64,000 bases of DNA from Anaerotignum sp. (lineage in GTDB: Bacteria; Bacillota; Clostridia; Lachnospirales; Anaerotignaceae): positions 1 through 64,000 of the forward strand of contig JAFWWO010000017.1 in assembly GCA_017523325.1 (NCBI GenBank), given 5' to 3'. Shown in pieces: positions 46,537-55,247 of this stretch. Every line of letters begins with the position of its first letter. The stretch's first letter is position 1. The notes beneath the pieces were generated by a model that searched no databases, was not told where the DNA came from, and was given only the letters and a program-made list of their open reading frames with translations. The position numbers and the translations under genes were made by a program.

Positions 46537-47420
46537 TGGTATTTTCTCCTCTCTTCCTCTTCCTTCAATTCCTCATAAATGGTCTGATACCGTTGGTACC
46601 GCTGTTGGGCAATCGCCCTGCCTACCTCTGCCTTTACGGCACAATCCGGCTCCTTGATATGGACACAGCCATTGTAATAGCATGTATGGACAAAGGGCTG
46701 AAATTCCCGAAAATAATACTGCAATTTTTCCGAAGGGATATGATTCAAAAACAAGGACGTAAAGCCGGGGGAATCCACGATATAGCTGTGCTCCGTAATC
46801 TGAATCAGCTCCGCATGGCGGGTGGTATGCCGCCCCCGCTGTATTTTTTCGCTGATTTCTCCCGTATTTAACTCCAGCCCGGGAAAAGCGGCATTGATGA
46901 GACTGCTTTTGCCCACGCCGGAGGGTCCCGCAAACACAGAAATTTTATGTTCCAGCACGCACCGCAGTTCTTCCACCCCATCTCCCGTTTCCGCACTGGT
47001 GCAGATTACAGGATAACCGGCTTTTCTGTATAGCTCCGCCGCTGAAAGGTACTGTTTCTTTTTATCCCTGTCAATTTTATTGATGACGATAACAATCTCC
47101 AGCTCCTGCTCCTCTGCCAACAGCAAAAACCGATCCAATAAATCCAAATTCATATTGGGGCTTTTGGCGGCAAAAACAATGACTGCTTGGTCCACATTGG
47201 AAACTCTGGGGCGAATCAATTCGTTTCTTCTGGGCAAAATCTCGTCCAGACTGCCTTTTTTGTTGCCCTCGTCCAGCACAGAGATTTGCACCCTGTCCCC
47301 CACTGTCGGGCGGATACCCTCCTTTCGGAAAATACCCCTTGCCCGACATTCATAAACGCCTGTTTCCGTATCAATATAGTAAAACCCGCCGATTCCTTTC
47401 AAAATGACGCCTTCCAGCAT
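46533..47420 (-). CDS. rsgA: ribosome small subunit-dependent GTPase A
   Basis: 295 residues: N-terminal OB fold, circularly permuted GTPase domain in the order G4 (NKID), G1 (GPSGVGKSS), G3 (DSPG), and a C-terminal zinc module with CxxxxCxHxxxxxC (CYYNGCVHIKEPDC). Acts late in 30S assembly. RBS AAGGTG. In Firmicutes it commonly lies beside the PASTA kinase gene, as here. Confidence 0.96.
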   Translation of the reverse strand: MLEGVILKGIGGFYYIDTETGVYECRARGIFRKEGIRPTVGDRVQISVLDEGNKKGSLDEILPRRNELIRPRVSNVDQAVIVFAAKSPNMNLDLLDRFLLLAEEQELEIVIVINKIDRDKKKQYLSAAELYRKAGYPVICTSAETGDGVEELRCVLEHKISVFAGPSGVGKSSLINAAFPGLELNTGEISEKIQRGRHTTRHAELIQITEHSYIVDSPGFTSLFLNHIPSEKLQYYFREFQPFVHTCYYNGCVHIKEPDCAVKAEVGRAIAQQRYQRYQTIYEELKEEEERRKYQ

Positions 47421-47429
47421 ATTTTCACC

Positions 47430-49688
47430 TTATTCCGAGAAATTTACACTCTGGGACCACTGCTCCACATTATCCACATAGCAGGTCACCGTACCGCTTC
47501 CGGTACCGGTCACTGCCACGCTGTAAGGGAATTCAGAGGCATCTTTATATTCATCTATCACAGAGTAAGTTCCGCTTTCATCGCTCTTTACAACTTTAAC
47601 ATAAATGGAGCCGTCACTGCCCATGGGCACATTGACGGTAAAATACTTCGTGCCCGATGACGCCGTATGGCTGGGTGCTGTATCCGTAGGGGGTGCAGGC
47701 GGCTGGGCAATTTCTTTTGCCCCACTGCTGATAACCAGATTCACCACACTGCCGCTAGGCACTTCTCGGTTCGCAGCAATGGTCTGTGTAATCACCTTGC
47801 CCTTCTCCACACGGTCGCTTTCCGCCTGAGAAACACTGCCCACTATCAATCCAACCGCTTCCAAATCACGGCGGGCCTGGGCCTCCGTAGAATTCACCAC
47901 ATTGGGCACCACGACATTGCCCCCCTCCTTACCCTTGCTTATCTTCAGGGTAATTTTGCTGTTGGCATTGATTTTTGTGCCTTTTTTCGGCTCCTGTTCC
48001 ACCACTTCTTCTACTTCTGCCTCTTCGTCAAACACATACTCCAATTTAGGACTGATGCCCACCAAAGAAACAATCTTCTCGGTGGCTTCTTTTTCCGTTT
48101 TGCCCACCAAATCAGGCATATCCTCCGAAGTCAAGCCAAGGCTGACTTTTACGCCGATTTTTGCATTTTTCGCCACCATAGCACCTTCCCGAACAGACTG
48201 ATAGAAAATATAGCCCTCATCATAGTAGTTGTTATAGTCTTCCCCTTCCTGTACCAGTTCAATCCCCAGTAATTTTGCGGATTTTTCCGCCTCTTCATAG
48301 GTCAGGCCGATAAACTCCGGTATTTCAATATCCTTCTCCTCGGAAACAAAGCCGCCAAAACCGCCGCCGCTGAGCGCCTTCATACCTACCACCGTAATCA
48401 GACCAATCAATATCAGTGCTGTAATAACCGCCGCTATAATAACCTTCCGCTCTGCCTTTCTATCCTGCTCATTGTCAAAATCCTCCTCCAAGCGAGGGTT
48501 CCTTCTCTTTTTCTTCGGCCGCTTGCTGACTCTAACCGGCTCCGCCTCCACATATTCCCGTTCATAGTCATCTTCTTTGGATATACGGGGCATTTTGCCT
48601 TGGTGGTCTTCTTCGGCTTTTCTTATGCCCTCGGCAGTCTTTTTCTGCTTATGGCTGCGAATATAATCCAAATCCTCTTGATTTGTTTCTTTCGTATGCT
48701 GTGCTTGGGCTCTTTTTTCGCCCTCTGCGTGTTCCTGTGCCGCTCTCAGCTGTGCCGCCGCTTCTGCCCTCTTGGACATACGCACACCTGCCGCCCCTGC
48801 CGCAGCGGCTGCTTTTGCCCCGTTCCCATCGGCATCCTGCTGTTTCTTTGACCCACCGCCGGTATCGGTTCTCGCCCGAATTAAATCCGCCAAAAGCTGG
48901 TCAATGGTGGCATATCGCTCATCGGCTTTTTTCATGGTTGCCTTTTTGATAATGCCCTCCAAAGACGGGGAACAATTAGGGTTATACTGCCGAATATTCG
49001 GCAATTCATCATTGATATGTTTCAAAGCAATACTAACGGAATTATTCCCCTGAAAAGGCAGTACGCCGGTAATCATTTCGAACATGGTGATGCCCAGGGA
49101 ATAAATATCGCTTTTCTCGTCCACATAGCCACCCCTTGCCTGTTCCGGCGAAAAATAATGGACAGAGCCGGCAGCATTGGCGGTTGTGGTCATGGTAGAG
49201 GCGGTGGCCGCTCTGGCGATGCCAAAATCCGTCACCTTTACCACACCGTCCGTTCCCACCAGAATATTCTGGGGCTTAATATCCCTATGTACAATATGGC
49301 TCTTATGGGCTTGGGATAATGCGGAAGCAATCTGTATCCCCACATTGATGGTGGAACGGGAATCAAAGGGCGCCTTTTCCTTAATTGCCTTTTTCAGCGT
49401 ATCCCCGTGGATATATTCCATGACGATAAAATTGATTTCGCCGTCCTCGCCCACATCGTACACCCGCACAATATTAGGGTGAGAAAGCCTCGCTGCGGAA
49501 CAAGCCTCCGTGCGGAAACGGGCGATAAAATCCTCATCGCCGATATATTCTTCTCGCAACACCTTTATCGTAACATACCGATCCAGCTTATGGTCCTTTC
49601 CTCTGTAAACCACAGCCATACCGCCGGAACCGATTTTCTCTATGATTTCGTATCTGCCGCTTAAAACAGCACCCGGATTCAATAACAT
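47430..49688 (-). CDS. pknB: PASTA-domain serine/threonine kinase
   Basis: 752 residues. Cytoplasmic kinase domain (1-270) with GSGGMAVVY, catalytic HRDIKPQN and DFG; a charged juxtamembrane linker; one membrane segment (about 410-430, IIAAVITALILIGLITVVGM); three extracellular PASTA domains that in relatives bind muropeptides or lipid II; and a C-terminal beta domain. Its start shares one base with the prpC stop codon. Kinase and phosphatase act as a pair on cell-wall and growth control. Confidence 0.95.
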   Translation of the reverse strand: MLLNPGAVLSGRYEIIEKIGSGGMAVVYRGKDHKLDRYVTIKVLREEYIGDEDFIARFRTEACSAARLSHPNIVRVYDVGEDGEINFIVMEYIHGDTLKKAIKEKAPFDSRSTINVGIQIASALSQAHKSHIVHRDIKPQNILVGTDGVVKVTDFGIARAATASTMTTTANAAGSVHYFSPEQARGGYVDEKSDIYSLGITMFEMITGVLPFQGNNSVSIALKHINDELPNIRQYNPNCSPSLEGIIKKATMKKADERYATIDQLLADLIRARTDTGGGSKKQQDADGNGAKAAAAAGAAGVRMSKRAEAAAQLRAAQEHAEGEKRAQAQHTKETNQEDLDYIRSHKQKKTAEGIRKAEEDHQGKMPRISKEDDYEREYVEAEPVRVSKRPKKKRRNPRLEEDFDNEQDRKAERKVIIAAVITALILIGLITVVGMKALSGGGFGGFVSEEKDIEIPEFIGLTYEEAEKSAKLLGIELVQEGEDYNNYYDEGYIFYQSVREGAMVAKNAKIGVKVSLGLTSEDMPDLVGKTEKEATEKIVSLVGISPKLEYVFDEEAEVEEVVEQEPKKGTKINANSKITLKISKGKEGGNVVVPNVVNSTEAQARRDLEAVGLIVGSVSQAESDRVEKGKVITQTIAANREVPSGSVVNLVISSGAKEIAQPPAPPTDTAPSHTASSGTKYFTVNVPMGSDGSIYVKVVKSDESGTYSVIDEYKDASEFPYSVAVTGTGSGTVTCYVDNVEQWSQSVNFSE

Positions 49689-50431
49689 CAGTCCTTACCT
49701 CCTATATCCACCAAAATCAGGGAAATATTGTCATATCCGCCCTGTTGATTTGCCTTCTCAACCAAAAGTGCGGCTTTCTTTTCCAAAGAAACCTTCCTGC
49801 CCAGTACCTTGGCGATTTCAGCATCTTTCAACATACCGGAAAGCCCGTCCGTACAAAGCAGGAGCATATCCCCCTCCCGGAGGGGTTGAATTATGGTATC
49901 CGTTTCCACGGTTTCCTTAATCCCCACCGCTCGGGTAATGATATTACGCTTGGGATGCTCTGCCGCCTCCTCCTTTGTGATGGTGCCCGGCTTTACCAGC
50001 TCCATTACATAAGAATGGTCTGTGGTCAGGGGCAATAATTCCTTCTTGCGGTATAAATACGCTCTGCTGTCGCCTACATAGGCGATATATAGCTTTTTCT
50101 CCCGAACGGCAGCCGCCACAATGGTGGTTCCCATTTCCGCAAATTCTTTGGCGGAATTTGATTTTGTATAAACCGCCTGATTGGCGGCGGCAACGGAGCC
50201 CGTCAGCAGATCCAAAGGCTCTGCGGCGGTATCCTTCGCCTTTTCCCGTTCATAATATGCCAAAAAGGCCTCCAAAGCACTGCCGCTGGCCACCTCGCCG
50301 GCGTTACAGCCGCCCATGCCGTCCGCTATCAAAAATAAATTATCCGTCGCCTCTTCTCCTACGGCGATATAGTAAGCGTCCTCGTTATTTTTTCGGCATT
50401 TGCCGATATCGCTCATTCCAATGGCTCTCAC
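49688..50431 (-). CDS. prpC: PP2C-type protein phosphatase
   Basis: 247 residues, metal-dependent Ser/Thr phosphatase that reverses PknB signalling. Motifs: GKCRKNNEDAYY, LIADGMGGCNAGE, GDSRAYLYR, LLLCTDGLSG and GGYDNISLILV. GTG at 50431 is the start, with AAGGAGG 9 nt upstream. Confidence 0.96.
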   Translation of the reverse strand: MRAIGMSDIGKCRKNNEDAYYIAVGEEATDNLFLIADGMGGCNAGEVASGSALEAFLAYYEREKAKDTAAEPLDLLTGSVAAANQAVYTKSNSAKEFAEMGTTIVAAAVREKKLYIAYVGDSRAYLYRKKELLPLTTDHSYVMELVKPGTITKEEAAEHPKRNIITRAVGIKETVETDTIIQPLREGDMLLLCTDGLSGMLKDAEIAKVLGRKVSLEKKAALLVEKANQQGGYDNISLILVDIGGKD

Positions 50432-50461
50432 CTGATTCCACCTCCTTGGTGAACTTTCTTT

Positions 50462-51508
50462 CTATCCTTCTTTTTTCAAATATCCCCGTCTTAACTGTCC
50501 GCAGGCGGCGTCAATATCACTGCCCAGTCGCCTCCTGACAGTCGTTTCTATGCCGTTTTCCTGTAAAACAGCGGCAAATCGTTTCACTCTTTCCTCACTG
50601 CTTTTCACAAAATCCCGTTCCTTCACATCATTGACGGGAATGAGATTCACATGGCAAAGAATATGCTTTTGCCGCAATCGCTTTGCCAGCTCCTTGGCAC
50701 AGGCGTCGCTGTCATTGACCCCCTGCATCAAGGCGTATTCAAATGTAATGCGTCGCTTCGTCCTGTCTGCGTAATATTTGCAGGCGTCCAACAGCTTCTC
50801 CATGGGGTAAGCCTTGGATATGGGCATGATTTGATTTCTAATCTCGTCATTGGATGCATGGAGGGATACTGCCAATGTAATCTGCAATTCCTCCTCCGCC
50901 AAATCCATCATTTTTTCCACCAAACCACAGGTAGAAAGGGTGATATGGCGCTGTCCCATGTTCTGCCCTTTTTCGTCGTTGATGAGCCGCAGAAATTTCA
51001 GCACATTTTCGTAATTATCCAAAGGCTCGCCACTGCCCATCAGCACAACGCCGTGTATTCTCTCCCCGCAGTCCTTCTGTATGGCATAAACCTGAGAAAG
51101 CATCTCCCCCGCCGTCAGGCTCCGCTCTACACCGTCCAGCGTGGAGGCACAAAATTGACAGCCCATGCGGCATCCGGCTTGGGTGGAGATACAGACCGTA
51201 TTCCCATATTCATATTTCATCAATACACTTTCAATGATGGAGCCGTTTTCCAGTGCAAAAAGATATTTCCTTGTCCCATCCACTTGGGAAACCAGCTTTT
51301 TCACCATTTCCACACCGGAAAGCCTCGCCTGCTCCGCCAGCTTTTCCCGTAGACTTTTGGAAAGGTTCGTCATTTCCTCAAAGCTGTCCACCTGCTTTTG
51401 GTGCAGCCAGTCAAAAATTTGCTTTGCCCGAAATTTCGGCTCTCCCATCTCTCCTAAGAATAATTCCAATTCTTCCGTATCCATGGATTTGAGGTCCCTT
51501 TTTGTCAT
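50462..51508 (-). CDS. rlmN: dual-specificity 23S rRNA/tRNA adenine-C2 methyltransferase RlmN
   Basis: 348-residue radical SAM enzyme methylating A2503 of 23S rRNA and A37 of some tRNAs. The cluster motif is CRMGCQFC; ISTQAGCR, GSGEPLDN and STCGLVEKM are typical. ATG at 51508 gives the usual family N terminus; an ATG three codons earlier is too near the ribosome site AGGAAGGA. Confidence 0.95.
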   Translation of the reverse strand: MTKRDLKSMDTEELELFLGEMGEPKFRAKQIFDWLHQKQVDSFEEMTNLSKSLREKLAEQARLSGVEMVKKLVSQVDGTRKYLFALENGSIIESVLMKYEYGNTVCISTQAGCRMGCQFCASTLDGVERSLTAGEMLSQVYAIQKDCGERIHGVVLMGSGEPLDNYENVLKFLRLINDEKGQNMGQRHITLSTCGLVEKMMDLAEEELQITLAVSLHASNDEIRNQIMPISKAYPMEKLLDACKYYADRTKRRITFEYALMQGVNDSDACAKELAKRLRQKHILCHVNLIPVNDVKERDFVKSSEERVKRFAAVLQENGIETTVRRRLGSDIDAACGQLRRGYLKKEG

Positions 51509-51524
51509 CAAAACCATATCCTTC

Positions 51525-52871
51525 CTAATCGTTTCTTCTCATACGGGAAATGAAAAAGCCGTCTGTTCCCGTTTGATGAGGCAGCAAGGTGATATACCCC
51601 TGCTTTGCCGTTTCCCACTCCCAATCCTTCGGCAGAAAGGGTGTCAAATCCTCCCGTTCAAAGGCGGGGTGGTTCTCCAGAAACCATTCCACATTTTTCT
51701 CATTTTCCTTTCGGCTCAGGGTGCAGGTGCTATACACCAATACCCCGCCCTGCTTCACATAGCCGGCGGCATTTTCCAAAATCTGCCGCTGTATTTGAAT
51801 CAGGCTATCTATCTCGTCCCCGTTTTTTTTCAGACGGATATCCGGCTTTTTCCGCATCAGCCCCAAGCCGGAGCAGGGTGCGTCCACCAGCACACGGTCA
51901 TATCGCTCGCACATCTTCTCATCTCTTACCGTGCCGTCCTGCACCATACAGCCCATGCAGGTGATACCCAAGCGTTCTCTGCCGTCCTCCATCAGTTCTA
52001 TTTTATGCTCGTATATATCGCAGGAGGTCAATTCTCCTGTATTTTCCATCTTTTCCGCCGCGGTAAAGCTTTTTCCGCCGGGTGCGGCACAAATATCCAG
52101 TATCCGCTCTCCCTTTTGCGGGTCTAATACCTCCACCGCCAGCTGTGAGCTTTCGTCCTGCACATGGAACAATCCTTCCCGAAAGGCCTCCAATCGGCTC
52201 AAATCCGCCGTTTTTGATAAATGCAGGGCATTTCCCGAAATTCGTCCTTCCCTCACCGAAACGCCTGCTGTTTCCAGTTGTTTTTTCAGGATGTCCCTGT
52301 CGGTTTTCAGCGTATTCACCCGTATCGTGACATCCGGCGGGCGATTATCAAAGGCACAAATCGCTTCCGTTTCATCATAGCCATAATAAGCCAGCCACAT
52401 ACGCACCAGCCATAGCGGATGGGAATAGACCACGGAAAGATAGTCGGCCGTACCTTTTGGGGGCAAAGGAATTTCCTTCCGCTTACTGACTACCGTCCGT
52501 AATACACCGTTGGCAAAGCCCTTTAGGGCACCATAGCCCCTTGCTCCCACCAACTTAACAGCTTCGTTGCAGGCGGCGGAATCCGGCACCTCCATAAAAC
52601 AGATTTGATAGACTGCCGTCCGCAGTACCGCCAGTATCCACGGCTTCATTTTCTCCAATTTCGTCCGAGAGAAGGTTTCCAGTACATAATCAATATAAAT
52701 CAGATTACGGAGAGTGCCGTTGACAACCTCTGTTACAAACGCCCGATCCTGCCTCGGCATCGCACCGTTTTGCCGCAGCAGCCGCCGCAGTGTCATGGTA
52801 TTATAGGCCTGTGCCGTCATGATTTCCATGATGGCCTCCGCCGCAATTTCTCTGGGGTTGATCTGCATCAT
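51525..52871 (-). CDS. rsmB: 16S rRNA cytosine-967 C5-methyltransferase
   Basis: 448 residues: N-terminal NusB-like helical domain (1-140), then a Rossmann methyltransferase domain with DICAAPGGKSF, DAPCSGLG and STCTLSRKENE, carrying the two catalytic cysteines. Start at 52871 is set by GGAAGG upstream; the next ATG three bases on is equally possible. Confidence 0.95.
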   Translation of the reverse strand: MMQINPREIAAEAIMEIMTAQAYNTMTLRRLLRQNGAMPRQDRAFVTEVVNGTLRNLIYIDYVLETFSRTKLEKMKPWILAVLRTAVYQICFMEVPDSAACNEAVKLVGARGYGALKGFANGVLRTVVSKRKEIPLPPKGTADYLSVVYSHPLWLVRMWLAYYGYDETEAICAFDNRPPDVTIRVNTLKTDRDILKKQLETAGVSVREGRISGNALHLSKTADLSRLEAFREGLFHVQDESSQLAVEVLDPQKGERILDICAAPGGKSFTAAEKMENTGELTSCDIYEHKIELMEDGRERLGITCMGCMVQDGTVRDEKMCERYDRVLVDAPCSGLGLMRKKPDIRLKKNGDEIDSLIQIQRQILENAAGYVKQGGVLVYSTCTLSRKENEKNVEWFLENHPAFEREDLTPFLPKDWEWETAKQGYITLLPHQTGTDGFFISRMRRND

Positions 52872-52908
52872 TTCTCCCCTTCCTTCCCTCATTGTTCATC
52901 AACTTCTT

Positions 52909-52937
52909 ATTATATGAGATTTTCGACAGTTCTTCAA
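52909..52937 (-). promoter_or_regulatory. internal sigma-A promoter for rsmB to thiN
   Basis: Minus strand: TTGAAG (52932-52937), 17-bp spacer, TATAAT (52909-52914). With the terminator just upstream it splits the housekeeping block into two transcripts. Confidence 0.85.
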
Positions 52938-52986
52938 GTTTTTTCCCATTTTCTCATAATAATCTCACAAAATTCTCTCTTTTTTC

Positions 52987-53020
52987 AAAAAAAGAGCCGA
53001 CCCTTTTTCGGATCAGCCCC
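52987..53020 (-). terminator. intrinsic terminator after the zinc metallopeptidase gene
   Basis: Minus strand: GGGCTGATCC, loop GAAAAA, GGGTCGGCTC then seven T. Confidence 0.85.
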
Positions 53021-53029
53021 CTCTATTCT

Positions 53030-53737
53030 TCAGTTCCTTCTTCTACCTGCAATGGCAACCAGACGCAAAAGCTGGGCAATTGCCGCAAACGCCGCCGCAA
53101 CATAGGTCATTGCCGCCGCTTTCAGTACCTTTTTGGCACCCCGCACTTCCTCTGTATCCAAAAAGCCGTCATCTACCAGAAGGCGAATGGCTCTGGTAGA
53201 GGCATTGAACTCCACAGGCAGTGTAATAACGGTAAATGCCACCGCCAAAGAAAACAGCACAATACCCGCCATCAGCAAAAGCTGCCCCGTACTGCCGCCA
53301 AAAATCAGCCCAACGAGTATCAGTGGCATAGAAAGCTTCGAGCCGATACCGGAAAGGGGTACGAACATACTCCGCAGTGCCAACGGCGCATAGCCCACAT
53401 CATGCTGAATGGCATGACCCGTTTCATGGGCCGCCACCCCCAATGCCGCAATCGATGTACTGTCATACACGCTCTGGGAAAGGCGCAGGGTTTTACTTCC
53501 GGGGTCATAATGGTCTGTCAAATTGCCTGCCACACGCTCTACCCGCACATCATAAATGCCGGCATTTTGCAACATCTGCTGAGCAACCTGTGCTCCTGTA
53601 TAGCCTCTATGATTGCGCACCTTGGAATACTTATTAAAGGTACCCGATACCTTCGCCTGAGCATACAACGAAAATGCAAAGGCAATCAATACCAGAAAAT
53701 ACATACTGTCATATCCGCCTAAATAAAACATATTCAT
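53030..53737 (-). CDS. membrane zinc metallopeptidase, YugP-like
   Basis: 235 residues. N-terminal membrane segment, zinc motif HETGH in GVAAHETGHAIQH, a central pair of hydrophobic segments, and a cytosolic tail of short helices. Family members are annotated as membrane peptidases without known substrates. RBS AAGGAGG. It sits between fmt and rsmB, where Bacillus has no such gene. Confidence 0.88.
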   Translation of the reverse strand: MNMFYLGGYDSMYFLVLIAFAFSLYAQAKVSGTFNKYSKVRNHRGYTGAQVAQQMLQNAGIYDVRVERVAGNLTDHYDPGSKTLRLSQSVYDSTSIAALGVAAHETGHAIQHDVGYAPLALRSMFVPLSGIGSKLSMPLILVGLIFGGSTGQLLLMAGIVLFSLAVAFTVITLPVEFNASTRAIRLLVDDGFLDTEEVRGAKKVLKAAAMTYVAAAFAAIAQLLRLVAIAGRRRN

Positions 53738-53760
53738 ATTGGATTCCTCCTTCTGTGGAA

Positions 53761-54690
53761 TTATTCAAACAGAGTTCCCTCTTTTATCTCATGGCCCCGC
53801 AAATAGGCATCGGCAGGCATTCGTTTGCCGCCCCGCGCCTGCAATTCCAGAATACGCAGGATTCCATCGCCGCATTTTACGGCAAAGTCCTTTTTGGTGG
53901 TTTCCACAACCTCACCAAAGGCCGCATCGGGATAGGCATCGGCCGCCTTTTCCGCCCAAAACAGCTTCATCGGCTCCCCTTCATACAACCCATAAGCACC
54001 GGGGCCGGGATTCAGCCCGCGCATCAGGTCGATGATTTGCTGCCCTGTTTTACTCCAATCAATATGCCCCGTTTCCTTCTCAATCATAGGGGCATAGGTG
54101 GCCTCCTCCTCTTTCTGGGGAATTCTTTCAATACAGCCCCGCTCCAGACCGTCTATGGTTTCCAGAAGCAGCTCTGCTCCCGCCTTCGCCATTTTATCAT
54201 GGAGGGCTTCAAAATTATCCTCCGGCAATATCTCGATTTCCCGTTTCAACAGCATATCCCCAGTGTCCATGCCTTTCGCCATGAACATCGTAGTAATGCC
54301 CGTCACTTTTTCCCCATCGATAATGGCCCTTTGCATAGGTGCCGCCCCACGATATTTGGGCAAAAGCGAGCCATGGACGTTGATACAGCCAAACTTTGGC
54401 ATATGCAGTATCTCCTCCGGCAAAATTTGTCCGAAAGCCGTCACGGCAATCAAATCCGCACCATAGCTCCGCAAAACGGCAATAAATTCTGCCGCCCGTA
54501 CCTTTTCCGGCTGGAGCACCTCCAGTCCCTTGGAAAGGGCATATTCTTTTACCGGTGAGGGCGTCAGCTTTTTACCCCGCCCCTTCGGTTTATCGGGCTG
54601 GGTCACCACTGCCAACACCTCGTGCTTTGTCAGCAATGCTTCCAGAGAATAGACCGCAAAATCCGGCGTTCCCATAAAAATTACTTTCAT
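53761..54690 (-). CDS. fmt: methionyl-tRNA formyltransferase
   Basis: 309 residues; formylates initiator Met-tRNA using 10-formyl-tetrahydrofolate. Motifs: [10 protein letters not shown], the catalytic [15 protein letters not shown] and [18 protein letters not shown]; a C-terminal OB-like domain. Its ATG overlaps the def stop codon (ATGA). Confidence 0.96.
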   Translation of the reverse strand: MKVIFMGTPDFAVYSLEALLTKHEVLAVVTQPDKPKGRGKKLTPSPVKEYALSKGLEVLQPEKVRAAEFIAVLRSYGADLIAVTAFGQILPEEILHMPKFGCINVHGSLLPKYRGAAPMQRAIIDGEKVTGITTMFMAKGMDTGDMLLKREIEILPEDNFEALHDKMAKAGAELLLETIDGLERGCIERIPQKEEEATYAPMIEKETGHIDWSKTGQQIIDLMRGLNPGPGAYGLYEGEPMKLFWAEKAADAYPDAAFGEVVETTKKDFAVKCGDGILRILELQARGGKRMPADAYLRGHEIKEGTLFE

Positions 54691-55157
54691 GCTTTGCCTC
54701 CTTGCACAACTTCCTCCTCGGGAATGGCTTTATCGATATACAAAATCCCGTCCAGATGGTCGATTTCATGGCAGAGTGCCACTGCCATCAATTCTTCCCC
54801 TTCTACAATGATTTTTTCACCGTGGCGGTTCAGCCCCTCCACCTTGACGTATTCCGGTCTGTCCACAATGGCGGATTGCCCGGGGATACTCAAACAGCCC
54901 TCATAATCCACCTGGGAACCCTTCGCTTCCACAATAACGGGATTGATGAGCTCCACCAACCCTTCGCCTATATCAATGACCACAATCCGCTTCAATATCC
55001 CTACCTGGGGCGCCGCCAGACCTACGCCGTTGGCATCATACATGGTTTCCGCCATATCCTCCAGCAGGGTCCATGTGTTTTCATTGATTTCCTGTACCGG
55101 CTTGCATTTTTTTCTCAAAATCTCATCCGTACTCAAACGGATTGTGCGCTTTGCCAT
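54687..55157 (-). CDS. def: peptide deformylase
   Basis: 156 residues; removes the N-formyl group from new proteins. All three motifs are seen: [18 protein letters not shown] and HEIDHLDG, giving the Cys, two His and Glu of the metal site. ATG at 55157 follows AGGAGG. Confidence 0.96.
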   Translation of the reverse strand: MAKRTIRLSTDEILRKKCKPVQEINENTWTLLEDMAETMYDANGVGLAAPQVGILKRIVVIDIGEGLVELINPVIVEAKGSQVDYEGCLSIPGQSAIVDRPEYVKVEGLNRHGEKIIVEGEELMAVALCHEIDHLDGILYIDKAIPEEEVVQGGKA

Positions 55158-55247
55158 TTTCTTCCTCCTGTTTGCCTCTATTTGAAATTTTTCTATATTG
55201 TCAGTCAAAAAATAACCGTCTTATTTAGAATACCACAAATCCGCCGA